In this document: positions 1-9,835 of the stretch, one piece after another | Numbering within the stretch: the stretch's first letter is position 1 | Layout of the letters: every line of letters begins with the position of its first letter | NCBI GenBank assembly: GCA_009760855.2 | Contig: WPIO01000017.1 | Coordinates: 6,670,001-6,682,500 of the forward strand | Length of the DNA stretch: 12,500 nt | Source of the DNA: Cristatella mucedo | Taxonomy: Eukaryota > Bryozoa > Phylactolaemata > Cristatellidae | Direction: 5' to 3' | Notes under the pieces: model-generated | Seen by the model: the letters and a program-made list of their open reading frames with translations, nothing else | Databases searched by the model: none | Told to the model about the DNA's origin: nothing | Translations under genes and position numbers: made by a program

Positions 1-1042
1 ATTTTCATGCTCAGCTTTCTAATACTTAGCAACTACTAATTACGGTCCTGCCCTCAATTACTTTTCTGCTTAGACACGTCACTACGACGTGCTAGACTTC
101 AGCAACTTGGTCGGTCGTCGTGCAAATGGGGGTGCGCGCACGCCTGTAGCATCACAGCGGTTGCATTACTCTCAAGGCTATTGCCTCGCTTCAGCTTGCA
201 GGCCAAGATCTAAAAGTAGCAGCCGAATTAGCAGGCGTGGTGCAGCACCTGCAAGCGAAGACTACGCGTCAGGTAACGCTTCGCTGAATTCAGAGGCATC
301 ACAGGCCTCGCTTTGTCAGCACGCTCCGCGAGCCGCTGGCAGTTGTGCTGTTTAACAAAACCAAAATTCTCAAATCTCTAATCAAGTGACAGCGTTACCG
401 ACACGTGCTGGAGTAATTGACAACAGTCGTGCTACGTATGCGGATATACACAGTCGTCTCTCGCCAGTTCACGCTACGACTTTCGCGGCTTCACTCTATC
501 CCGGTTTTTTCAAATATCTTCATTAACAAGTTGATCGAGATGGTGAAACTGATACAGAGCGTGCTCGGTTGTCAGAATCAATTACACACCCTTACATTGG
601 AATTAAAATTAAAATTACTCTACACACGGGTTGCTGATATATTTATTAGAGCACATCTACAAATCCATCAACATCAGGTGAAGCCTCATTGAGTCTAGTA
701 ACCTTGCTCTTCTTTGCCATGCAGCACACCTTTTCATCACCGTCGAACAATTTGCACTATTTTCATAAGTTGGCGGATGTGTGTAAGAACTCTGTGTGTG
801 TAATTAAATGTACACTAATAATATCATGATATTTGTAATGTCTAATAAGTCTTATTATCCCTTACTGTATCTAATATATTGGGTAATACCAGTGTAGTGG
901 TGACTAAAAGTGTGTTGTTTCATGCCCAGAGGTCTTTTAATAATGTTAAAACCGAATTAGAGGGTCATGAACAGATTTTTTATGCTCTAGTTACTAAAAT
1001 ATTTGATTTATAAATAAAGAATGCGTACATGCATCTATATCC

Positions 1043-1084
<42 letters not shown>

Positions 1085-1300
1085 AACAAAGTATTTATTC
1101 TAACTCTATCCCATTATATTCTCATGTATGCACTCAATCGCATATGTATTTGTATGGCTGGGTCAGCCGCCATGACTACTGCCTACTCGTCTGCTTTTCG
1201 AGTAAGCATCGTACGTTGGTGTTCCAATCAGTAAGCGCACTTGTCAAAATAACATCAGTCAACATGTGCGTACAATTACCACAGACGATACATAATTTAT
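1..1300. other. Unassigned AT-rich stretch without a recognisable gene
   Basis: I see no recognisable protein domain here. Open frames at about 89-355 and 417-692 on the plus strand begin with non-ATG codons and match no family I know. A different frame across 150-293 gives a short helix-like peptide rich in Ala, Leu and Gln, bounded by stops on both sides, which I also cannot assign. The only clear structure is the (TA)n tract near 1043-1086. The sequence could be intergenic or intronic, or old transposon DNA too decayed to read. Confidence 0.5.
1043..1086. repeat. (TA)n microsatellite
   Basis: This is a nearly pure alternating TA tract, interrupted by C near its right end where it becomes short CATATA-like units. 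It is a simple sequence repeat and is self-complementary, so it can extrude a cruciform. No coding or regulatory role can be inferred. Confidence 0.95.
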
Positions 1301-1301
1301 T

Positions 1302-3208
1302 GTGTTAATACGACGTCAGATTTATGAGATGGTAAACAATTTACTGGAAAATGTTGAGAGGTCTGACTCGCCAGATAGTAATGGCTCAGCCGAAAAGTTT
1401 TCAGCCTTCTTCACTGAAAACATTATGCACATTCATGCCTCCGTAAAGCCCCTTCCGAGTAAAGCAATTGCGGAGTTGCAACCTTTTACCTTCCTTATAA
1501 GATTTTTTACGAGGTTTCTGCATGCGATGTGGCTACCTTAATAAGGTCTAGCCAAAAGAGCTCGTCTCCTGAAGACCATATACCATCATCTCAGTCGTCT
1601 TCACTGGCAGAGCAACTTAGCCCTGCCATAACCCAGATTTTCTAATACTTTCATGGAAAAAAGGGTCGTACCCAAGTCCTTCAAATCGGCAACCGTTGGA
1701 TCAATACTTAAAAAGCATGGATTAGATACAAAGGTGCTTGCAAACTATCGCCCAGTTTCTCTTCTTTCTTTTTTGTCACGGATTCTTTAAAAAAATTGTC
1801 GCTAAGCAGCTAGTTGCACATATTGAAAAGAATAAAATATCAGAAAAATTTCAATCGGAATTCAAGAGGCAGCACTCCACTGAAACTTCTTTTCTCCGTG
1901 TTAACAATGACATCCAACGATGACAGGAATGTCACTGCCCTAGCTCGGCTATATCTATCAGCTGCCTTCGACACTATTGATCATGATTTCCTGCTTGAAC
2001 AATTGAGAACAACGATCGGTCGGACAGGAGGCACTGGCGTGGTTGAAATCGCACTTGTCTGGTCATGTTTAATCCTTGTCATGTGGGGGTAACGTCTCAC
2101 CCACGAGACCAGTCATCCGTGGAGTCCCTTAAGGGTCTGTACTCGATCCCTTGCTATTCTCTATTTATATACTCAACCTCTGGGTAAAGTGATTAAGGCC
2201 CGTGAAATAGGATATAACTTATATGCTGACGATACTCAGCTGTATTTTTCATCCAAACCGTCGGAATCTGCTGCGGCAACTTACAAACTGGATGCTTGCC
2301 TTGCCGACATTCGATCCTGGATGTCGGAAAATTTCTTAAAACAAAATGATGATAAAACCGAACTGCTGCTCACAGGACATCCTAAGCGTGTGGCTGGATT
2401 AAAAGGCTTTGCTCTTCTAATAGGTGATGTTATTGTGCGACCATCACTACGTACTCAAAATTTAGGTGTCATTTTCGACAGCTGCGTCAATTTTAAAAGC
2501 TTCATTCAGAAGACTGTTTCAACAGCTAGCCATCACGCCCGATCCCTATCTAGGATTAGTATCTGTCTTCCACAATGGCTTGCAAAACATTTAACTAGCT
2601 ACTTGGTTCTGTCTCGGCATGATTATTGTAATTCCCTTTTGGCTGGGCTACTAAAGAAAGCAACTAGGTCACTGCAGCTGACTATAAAATTAGCTGCAAG
2701 GCTAGTCTTCAAGTCCCAGAGGTTTGAGCACGTGCCTCCTTTGCTAAAAGAGCTAGGATGGATGCCGGTTGATCAACGGATACAGAGCCAAGTTCTTACG
2801 CTGACCCACAAAGCCCGCCATGGCTTGGCTCCTTCGTACCTAGCTGAACTGCTGCACCAGTTTCAGCCTGTTCGCGCCCTCAGGTCATGTGCGGACAATC
2901 AATTAGCTGCTCCATTCCTCCGCTTAAAGGCCGTTGGCGACAGAAGCTTTAGCTCTGCAGGTCTCATACTGTGGAACTCGCTTCCACAATTCTTACGCAA
3001 CGACAACTACTCTCCTGCTGCTGACTATGGCTCGTCCTTTTCAGCGATGCTGAGCTGCTACTTCCATACTACACACTACCTCAACAGCTTTCTTGACTTT
3101 GCTACGCTTCCCACTTTCTCTTTGTTGCTTGAAAGGAAGTATTTTGGCAACCGAATGCGTACCGAAAGCCGCTTAGGATCATACAAGGTCAAACATATCT
3201 GCCCTTAA
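1302..3208 (+). pseudogene. Decayed LINE (L2/CR1-type) reverse transcriptase, family A
   Basis: This is a fossil of the RT ORF of an L2/CR1-type non-LTR retrotransposon. The intact protein would prime reverse transcription at a nicked chromosomal target. Recognisable pieces in order are: the linker before the RT (VNNLL, then AEKFSAFFTENI, 1302-1500); DHIPSS and SPAITQIF (about 1556-1641); NYRPVSLLSFLS (1653-1785); the fingers stretch ending in HSTETSFLRV (1790-1923); motif A, read as LYLSAAFDTIDH (1949-1984); motif B GVP-stop-GSVL (2121-2144); motif C YADD (2222-2233); and the thumb and C-terminal part with MPVDQRIQSQVL and ILWNSLPQFL, up to about 3000. These pieces fall in frames 0, 2, 0, 1, 2, 0 and 2, so at least six frameshifts are present. 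TAA stops interrupt at 2070-2072 and 2130-2132. The first catalytic Asp of motif A is replaced by Tyr (1952-1954). The endonuclease domain is absent upstream, so the copy is 5'-truncated. The frame stays open to 3208, but similarity to the family stops near 3000. It cannot be functional. Confidence 0.9.
3106..3177 (+). repeat. 72-bp block shared with 10161-10232 (copy 1)
   Basis: This block aligns without gaps to 10161-10232. I count about 56 of 72 identical positions, including a 17-base exact run (ACCGAAAGCCGCTTAGG). It lies about 100 bp beyond the last recognisable RT residues of LINE family A, so it may be part of that element's 3' untranslated region or a separate dispersed repeat. The open frame that crosses it has no family resemblance here. 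Confidence 0.7.
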
Positions 3209-3797
3209 TCGACTCCAGGCTTGCATCAGCGGACACAAAACGAACACCCAGAGGCGGTATCGCTTCACTCGACTTCAATCCGAAAAGGCTCGACCAGGCT
3301 TAGATCCGCAGACTGATTCAACTAGTCCATAAATAAAGCCACGGGAATATAACTTGAACTCGGATTAGTGGCCAAAGAAAATACTGAACTTTGGCGGCAG
3401 TGCGTTTTGGGTGGTTGTATCGTGTTGAAAATGAAATCTTCTCCACGAAGTGCCGTCACACTTGATGACCCTAACCTCAGTTCGTCTAAATCTATGTCTT
3501 TGGTCACGATGCTCAGTTTTCGGCACAGAACTCTGACGACTCCATTCCTGCTGAGGAAACACCATAATTTGTATGACAGTTGTTCCCCAGACTCCGACCG
3601 TTTGCTACCCGTCAGTTGGGTGAGCATGCTTTTGTGGGTCACCAATGCACGCGTGTAAAGCTTTCTTGTGCACTTTGAAAATAGTGCGAATTTGTTTTAT
3701 CGCTCTATAATCGCTACGCCAATCTTTAGCAGTCTAGTGCATTGTCACCATGGCCAGCTAGCTTTAAATGGCAGGCCATAGTCTTCGCAGGCGGATG
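3209..3797. other. Unassigned stretch, open on both strands
   Basis: No recognisable family. Between about 3322 and 3658 both strands are open: a 107-codon minus-strand frame (3322-3645, ATG start) and a 96-codon plus-strand frame (3368-3658, ATG start) overlap. The minus-strand peptide has ordinary amino-acid composition and could in principle be an exon, but I see no motif or supporting splice structure. A plus-strand AATAAA occurs at 3332-3337. Chance openness is the default reading. Confidence 0.3.
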
Positions 3798-3985
<188 letters not shown>

Positions 3986-3996
3986 GTCTTTGGTGT

Positions 3997-4113
3997 CAGC
4001 CAGGCTTGTCTGTCGTGAGCGTCGCAGTTCCCACATCACACCACTTCTCACCGACCTGCACTGGCTACCAGTCATGCAACGGATTGACTTCAAGGTTTTG
4101 TCGCTCACTTTTA
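3997..4113 (+). pseudogene. 117-bp internal fragment of LINE family B
   Basis: This scrap encodes the C-terminal RT region motif HITPLL-DLHWLPV-QRIDFKVLSLTF and aligns with about 9224-9340 of the well preserved family B copy. I count 8 differences in 117 bases. It is truncated on both sides: it begins 12 bp after the microsatellite and its similarity ends abruptly at 4113. It lacks both the RT catalytic region and the 3' tail. The high identity suggests it is no older than moderate age. It has no coding potential on its own. Confidence 0.88.
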
Positions 4114-5583
4114 CCTCAAACGAATTTATGAAGACTCTCAAAAAAACTATCCCATTTAGTTGGTTCGTCAGAATTTTTACAGTTATTGAGATGAGTACAT
4201 TATAATACGAACAGGTGAAGAAAAAATAAAAATTTGAACTGGGGCAAGACTCTTGCTCAATCCATTCTCGGTTTATTTAGACTTACTTCATTGGCTAGCT
4301 ACTCAAAAAGCTACAAAAATCTCTTGCATAGAGATATCCTCTGAAGCATTTGACAATCAATCACCTTTAATTTGATGTTTAATGCCATGCTTTGCCAGAG
4401 GCAATCGGCGTCCTTTCAGATTTCGGACGAAGGGCTGATAGGTGGTGGTCAGGAGAAGAAAACTAAGACCTCGTGCCAGATTAATAGATTCCTCCTTGAC
4501 TCAGCCCTGTTCCGAGCCGTCTTGCTTATGCACATTGGCCGTTTAAAAAGCAGTCAATATGCATGACATTTTGCGATTATTAGCGGTCGCATTTAATAAG
4601 AGCATTGCTTAGCTTCTGCCGGCTCGCACGGGTCTGCATCTTATACGTTCAAGGTAGGCCAACGAGAGAAGGGAAAAAATTAGACAAAATGGTGATAGGT
4701 CAAGCTGCGTTGATTCTAGAATGAAGGAGAAGTCGAGTGGTGTAGCTATATAGTTTGTAGCGATCGTCTGTCCAGCGCTGCGAGTAAATCGATCATCGAA
4801 CTCCGCATAGTGGGGTGGTCGGGGCAGTCAGGGCGTGGCCACTACAGAAGCGCTCCCAAGACTGCTCGCACCTGCACAATCACGTGCGAGTTTAGCGGCC
4901 AGCTCAGTGCTACGGCGAGCACCAGCCAGGCGTATTTGGAACGCCGCCAATCGAGGCCCTTCCGAGACTACATCGCTCGTTTCTGAGAGGGTATTGGGCG
5001 AGGCCACCGATATGCCACCTGTCCGAGCTCTAGGCCGCTTTGATTCGAAACTTGGCTCCCGGGGTCACTAAGTGAGATGGCCGTCCGAGTCTTCTAGCCC
5101 AGAAGTGCACGTACATTACTATCCATGAGGAATGATTTTTTGATTATCTTCTCTTGCGGCGATGCAACCGTGTGAGCACTTCAGCTCGCTTGCCAAACCA
5201 GGGTTAATGATCTCAGCTGAGACAGTTGGAGCCCGGTAATCGTGCGGCCGAGGCGTTGAAATGCGAACCCTCCCTTCCCTGGATATGCCCTCCTTATTAC
5301 AGCAGAACTTTCGCTTAGAGGTGCCACTAGAAGTGGAGTTTGCTCTCTTGTACATGAAGGAGCCTCCCGACGTCGGCAATGCCCTAAGGTTAGGGTCAGA
5401 CTAGGAATCTGAGCAGCCAGCCACGCGAGTTACCCGACCTCCAGTGGACAAACATTTCGCCCTTTATTTTGAGGCGACAAAGGTAGACTTAGGCGGCGAT
5501 ACTCGGCTTGCTATTGGGTCAACTGATTATTCCTCATCCTTCTCAGATACTTGGCGCCGCCTGCTGCACTGCAGCTCCGCCTC
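4114..5583. other. Unassigned stretch, partly GC-rich
   Basis: I recognise no gene. Positions about 4790-5090 are GC-richer than the surroundings and are open on the plus strand (4835-5071, non-ATG start, Arg/Ala/Ser-rich). Positions 5119-5379 are open on the minus strand for 86 codons with an ATG start. Neither peptide shows a known domain. A minus-strand sequence near 5260-5270 looks a little like a polymerase III B box (GGTTCGCATTT) but has several mismatches and no A box at the right distance. The stretch may contain old unidentified repeats. Confidence 0.35.
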
Positions 5584-6270
5584 CAGGCTTCGTTATCAAT
5601 TCGGGCTTGCTTTGGGAGGGATACCGCATCTAAATTGGTCCATGCATTTGTGACATCCCGTCGTGACTTCTGAAACTCCACTGCTTGCTGGTCTACCGGC
5701 ATGTGCAATCAGGTGCTCTCAGCTGTTGCAAAACTCTGCAGCTAGGCTTGTCCGCCGTGAGCGTCGCAGTTGTAACTTCACACCACTTCTCGCCGACCTG
5801 CACTGGCTACCGGTCAAGCAACGGATCAAATTCAAGGTTTTGTCATTCACTTTTAGATCCCTTCACTCTTTGATTCCAGCCTATCTATTAGATCTACTCC
5901 CGCATCAGGCTAAGCATCGTGCCACTAGCTTTTCGGAATCTAATTGTTTACCCATGCCTCGTACAAACCTCAAATCCTTTGGAGATCGTGCCTTTTGTTC
6001 GTATGTTCCCAAAGCCTGGAACACACTTTCGACTTGTGTCACGACGTCTTCTGACTTAATTGCATTTAAAGGAAACAAAAAACGCATCTATTTATCACAG
6101 CATATAGTGGGTCCCTACGATTCGTCCTTTATTTGCTTTTGCCTGCTGACCCTGTGTATGTCACCCCTACCCTTTTATTCTTGCTGTTTATTGAGCACGC
6201 TACCACTAACCAAGTGCTTAGGAAGAGATTGAGTCCTCTAAGGGTGCTATATCAAATGCATTTTTCTTAT
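5584..6270 (+). pseudogene. 3' end of LINE family B, decayed copy
   Basis: This is the C-terminal part of an L2/CR1-type RT ORF plus its 3' untranslated region, 5'-truncated and collinear with about 9055-9820. Matching pieces are LVHAFVTSR, then AGLPACAIR, LQNSAARLV, FTPLLADLHWLPVKQRI, PHQAKHR, RTNLKSFGDRAF and KAWNTL. A Cys codon has become TGA (5671-5673), and a single-base insertion just after it (about 5676-5678) shifts the frame to the one open from 5663. The normal stop has been lost, so that frame runs on to 6232 through former 3' untranslated sequence. The 3' end carries the family hairpin, but the TTA tail has decayed to a T-rich remnant around 6258-6270. This copy is clearly more diverged than the other two family B copies. 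Confidence 0.9.
6214..6247 (+). promoter_or_regulatory. Potential 3'-terminal hairpin of LINE family B (decayed copy)
   Basis: GTGCTT, AGAG, a loop, CTCT and GGGTGC lie in the same order as at 9771-9804. In L2-type elements a 3' stem-loop is known to be recognised by the element's own RT (established for eel UnaL2). Conservation of the paired arms in two diverged copies fits that role, although the role here is inferred. Confidence 0.55.
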
Positions 6271-7363
6271 CATAAAGCTGCACCTCCCCTCGACCTGGCC
6301 GTTTTTTCTAGCCTTGCGCCAGTACTCATTTCCTCGATGGAACCCGTGCATGCCAATCTCAATGGCACGCCTCCTCCTATGCAATCCCCATCTTTATTTT
6401 GTATAATGCTTTGACTGTCGATATCTTGGACCCTTTTCGTTTCAGGTGTCGTGCATTACTACACGAGGTCTCTGTAGGACGGACAGTTGTGAATAGCCTC
6501 TTGACGACGGGCGGCAGCAACTAATCCTTTAAGACATTCCTGATCGCTAGAATCTGGTGTCGCCGGAGGTTGCCTCTGGGAACGTTATAGGTCAACTTTC
6601 AGACGGTAACGAATGGCAGTCACTCTCCCAAAGACGGCACTGGTGAAGAAAGGCATACTTTCCTCAATACTATTGAATAAATTTCAGTACATTTACTAAA
6701 CGGGGGCCACAACCAGAGCTCAGAGGCATGTATATGCATCGAATTCCAAAATAATAACAGTAAACTCAAGAAATCAGCTTCAATTCGAGCTAATTTAATT
6801 AATCTTCCACAAATATAACAATAAATTGTATACTCTCTTATATACCGTCGATACTATCGAACAATTTTGGTGTAGTCAGGTTACGGAACAAATTGTACTA
6901 TCCCATTATTTGCTTGTTTTAGGGATTAAACTAATTCGCGGGCATTGCAGAGTTTTCTCGACGAAAGTCGAGCTCGGTTGAATAACAACAAACACTAAGT
7001 AACTACAGCCAAAGCAATTATTAGCATTATTCGCTGACTCCGTTACACAGCTACGGTTATAAGCGAATCAAGCGAAGTGGTAAGGCATATAATACAAATG
7101 CCAAGACCCTATGAACGTGGTGAGGATCAAAAGGTGGCGTGAAAATGTGTATGCTATTGATAAACCAGGTGGTATGTTGCACGTGTTTGATTATGTTTGA
7201 CTTTTATAACTTGTAGAAATCGCAGCTGAACCTAAAATAATATAATTAAATTTCTTATCTTGGTCAAAAGTTCTAGCCATCAAAATGGGGGCAAACTAAA
7301 CTAGCAGTTTCTAGTTATGTATCTAGTCCGATGAATTCACTCTGAATGTCTATATATTGACTA
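6271..7363. other. Unassigned intergenic-type sequence
   Basis: No domain, RNA or clear repeat is visible. Short frames here have no family resemblance. The right half (about 6680-7360) is AT-rich with scattered short A and T runs. Remnants of transposons too old to read by eye are possible. Confidence 0.45.
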
Positions 7364-7435
7364 TTCATCTTAGTTCAGGTGTGTAAGGCGCTCGCTCTTT
7401 ACGACTCAGATCGTGGGTTCAAGTCCGGCAGTGGG
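7364..7435 (+). repeat. tRNA-like head, probable tRNA-derived SINE or tRNA pseudogene
   Basis: The 11-bp A box TAGTTCAGGTG (7371-7381) fits TRGYNNARNNG exactly. The B box GGTTCAAGTCC (7416-7426) fits GGTTCRANTCC. They are 34 bp apart, a normal spacing for internal polymerase III promoters. Between them TCG-CTCTTTA-CGA forms a short anticodon-like stem-loop; the triplet in the anticodon position would be CTT, weakly suggesting a tRNA-Lys ancestor. The acceptor stem does not pair and the T stem has a mismatch, so it is not a working tRNA. A SINE body may continue to roughly 7530 through the A-rich sequence with AATAAA-like runs, but its end is not defined. Confidence 0.65.
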
Positions 7436-8304
7436 CAGTCTGTGATTTCCCATCGCAAGCAGTAGTTACAGCCGTTGAGGTTCTTCTGCCGCCAAATAAA
7501 ATGAGGCTGTTAATTAAGCTAAAATAATAAACTTCAGAACTTGGCACCTCGCCTACTCTTAGCTAAAAGCAGTGCCCTCCAATCAAACAAATTAAAAAAA
7601 TGCCTTTCAACTTAAAAGGGGGCGCTCAGCATTATACATTGGCTGTTGGAAAAGCCCCTTCGTTACGTTAATTTGGGCGATCTCTGAATAAATGAATGGA
7701 CCCGCTCTTAGATGTAGTCTAAAAAAAGCAACGATAAGCATTACCACATTTGCTGCCTGAGCTCTACTTTCTTCATTGGGGCAATTCATGGCTGCTATAC
7801 AAAAATGAGCCCAGCGTCCACTGGCTTCAGAGCTTCAGATTCGTCTGATGGCCCGTCAGGCGGATCTCATGAGCGACCATCAAAACCTTGGAGCCTGAAA
7901 GTGCTCCAAGGAAGCACGTCCCGCCTTTCCTTCCCTGTTCAACCACACACCCCGTAGTAGCTTCGATAATGAACAGCTTAGAAGTGTACTGTGCGATTAA
8001 AAAATGTACCAGCCACACACTGCCTCCGTAACTTTTTTTCTGCAACGGCACAAGACTAGAGGTATTTTCTGCTGATAGCAGCGAACACCGTAGACCAGGA
8101 GACGGCTTTATATAATGCCTTCGTGTTGGCGGTTCATAGAATAAGCAGCAGAATGCCACTTGAGCAAAGATGCTATGCCGTATGCTATCGGACTATTTTG
8201 CACCAATTGTACAAATTTCTGGTGATAAGTGGCGCAGTATTTCTACAAATTCGCCCAGCCTACGATTAGGGTTAAAATCTTGATACTATATCTAAAACGA
8301 CCAG
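7436..8304. other. Unassigned stretch after the tRNA-like head
   Basis: The first about 100 bp may be SINE body. Minus-strand frames at 7607-7789 and 7827-8159 are open but encode nothing recognisable. The sequence around 7840-7950 has the texture of a dispersed repeat but has no second copy in the window. I see no gene. Confidence 0.4.
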
Positions 8305-8366
8305 TTGCTGCTGTCGTAGTTGTCGTCGTCGTTTTCGTTGTCGTCGTCGGAGGAGGAGGAGGAGGA
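8305..8366. repeat. Compound trinucleotide repeat (GTC/TCG)n followed by (GGA)6
   Basis: Interrupted TGC, GTC and GTT triplets run from about 8305 and end in six perfect GGA units at 8349-8366. The minus-strand open frame that crosses it (8243-8479) reads as Pro and Thr runs and is an artefact of the repeat. Confidence 0.9.
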
Positions 8367-8498
8367 AATGTGAGACAGAACAACGTGCTTATTATTCCAT
8401 TTCGCTGAGGCGGGTGGGAGCAGGGAAGGAAGCTGGAGAGGAATGAATTGCATCTAAATGGCTCGTGCCGGTCAATCATCAGTGGCTCGAAGCGCTAG

Positions 8499-9602
8499 TG
8501 TAAAGTTCTTCTAGAGCGCCTCTCATCTCGCCTGGGCATCACTGGCACTGCTCTGCAGTGGTTCAGGTCCTATCTCAGTGGGAGACTCCAGAGTATTGAC
8601 GTGAATGGACAAAGATCATCTGAAGGACCTCTGAAATATGGAGTACCTCAGGCCTCCGTGCTAGGTCCGGTTCTTTTCACGGTCTATACTCTCCCTCTTG
8701 CTGATGTGATTGCCAAGCACAATCTAGGCTTTCACTTCTATGCGGATGACACTCAGTTGTACCTTTGCTTTGATCTCTCCCAGCCTTCGAGCACCTCAAA
8801 TTCTCTAAACTCACCTGCTGCATGCATTGATGACATCCGCACACGGATGGCAGCAAATTTTCTAAAACTAAACGATGACAAAACTAGCTTACTAGTTATG
8901 GGCAGACCCAGTGTGATTCAGAAATTGGAAAGGCTGACGCTCAAAATTGGCTCTGCCTCCATATCTCCTATCGAATCAGCTCGAAATCTAGGTGTCATAT
9001 TCCAAAGCGACCTCTCGTTAGACGACCATATCAGCTCCACGATCGTATCTGCCTATTTTCAGCTTCATAATATTGCTAAAATTCGGTCTTGTTTAGATAA
9101 GGATACCACATCTGAGTTGGTCCATGCATTCGTGACATCTCGTGTCGGCTTCTGCAACTCACTGCTTACTGGCCTACCAGCATGTGCGATCAGGCGATTG
9201 CAGCTGGTGCAAAACTCTGCAGCCAGGCTTGTCTGTCGTGAGCGTCGCAGTTGCCACATTACTCCACTTATCGCCGACCTGCACTGGCTACCAGTCAAGC
9301 AACGAATTGACTTTAAGGTTTTGTCGCTCACTTTTAGGTCCCTTCATTCTATGGCTCCAGCCTATCTCTCCGACATACTCCCCCATCAGGCCAAGCATCG
9401 TACCACCCGCTTTTTGGAATCCAACAGTCTACAAATACCTCGTACAAACCTCAAATCCTTTGGAGACCGTGCATTTAGCTCGTATGCTCCCAAAGCCTGG
9501 AGCTCGCTCCCAACCTACGTCAGAACATCCCCTGACCTGACCACATTTAAAAGGAACTTAAAAATACACCTATTTAGGACAGCATTTAGTGGGTCCCTGT
9601 GA
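8499..9602 (+). CDS. LINE family B reverse transcriptase, C-terminal part, uninterrupted frame
   Basis: This frame of 367 codons has no stop and no visible frameshift. It opens at the truncation point without a start codon of its own. In order it shows LLERLSSRLGITGTALQWF (8508-8564), motif B as YGVPQASVLGP (8637-8669), motif C as FYADDTQLYL (8736-8765), then ANFLKLNDDKT, the NLGVIF strand, and the C-terminal signature with LVQNSAARLV, DLHWLPVKQRIDFKVLSLTF, PAYLSDIL, SFGDRAFSSYAPKAW and FKRNLKIHLF. The endonuclease, the RT fingers and motif A with its first catalytic Asp are missing, so the product could not polymerise DNA. The residue after GVPQ is Ala where Gly is usual. The unbroken frame contrasts with the decayed copies at 1302 and 5584 and suggests recent insertion. 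Confidence 0.9.
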   Translation, partial: CKVLLERLSSRLGITGTALQWFRSYLSGRLQSIDVNGQRSSEGPLKYGVPQASVLGPVLFTVYTLPLADVIAKHNLGFHFYADDTQLYLCFDLSQPSSTSNSLNSPAACIDDIRTRMAANFLKLNDDKTSLLVMGRPSVIQKLERLTLKIGSASISPIESARNLGVIFQSDLSLDDHISSTIVSAYFQLHNIAKIRSCLDKDTTSELVHAFVTSRVGFCNSLLTGLPACAIRRLQLVQNSAARLVCRERRSCHITPLIADLHWLPVKQRIDFKVLSLTFRSLHSMAPAYLSDILPHQAKHRTTRFLESNSLQIPRTNLKSFGDRAFSSYAPKAWSSLPTYVRTSPDLTTFKRNLKIHLFRTAFSGSL

Positions 9603-9770
9603 TTCGTCGTTCACGTGCTTATGCGTGCTGACACTGTGCATGCTGCCACTAACCACATTTGCATGCTGAACCTGTGCATGTCACCCCTAACCATGTTATT
9701 CATTTTGTTTGTTTTTCAAGCATGATTTTACTTACCATTTAATTGCATTTGCCTTTGCAGCAAATGTAAA

Positions 9771-9804
9771 GTGCCTAGAAAGAGATTAAGTTCTCTGAGG
9801 GTGC
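9771..9804 (+). promoter_or_regulatory. Potential 3'-terminal hairpin of LINE family B
   Basis: AGAGA (9781-9785) pairs with TCTCT (9792-9796) around a 6-base loop, and outside it GTGCCT (9771-9776) can pair with GGGTGC (9799-9804) using G-U pairs. It sits just upstream of the TTA tail. Stem-loops at this position serve as RT recognition sites in L2-type LINEs (known for eel UnaL2); that role is inferred here. Confidence 0.6.
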
Positions 9805-9817
9805 TTTATCAAGTACA

Positions 9818-9835
9818 TTATTATTATTATTATTA
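9818..9835 (+). repeat. (TTA)6 tail of the LINE
   Basis: Six perfect TTA units end the element. Short tandem repeats at the 3' end, instead of poly(A), are typical of the L2/CR1 group. The tail marks the 3' boundary of the insertion. Confidence 0.9.

Noticed and set aside
89-692. Two plus-strand frames as possible genes
   Set aside because: They start with non-ATG codons, are short and match no family; a eukaryotic gene cannot be supported.
5240-5345. Possible second tRNA-derived SINE on the minus strand, from a GGTTCGCATTT motif
   Set aside because: The B box has several mismatches and no A box lies at a suitable distance.
7827-8159. 110-codon minus-strand frame as a gene
   Set aside because: No domain, signal peptide or membrane segment is convincing, and the texture resembles a dispersed repeat.
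8243-8479. Minus-strand frame with Pro and Thr runs
   Set aside because: Explained by the GGA and GTC trinucleotide repeat.
9065-9540. Frames overlapping the LINE B RT on either strand (9065-9331 minus, 9142-9540 plus)
   Set aside because: They are shadow frames of the real RT frame, whose motifs are unambiguous.
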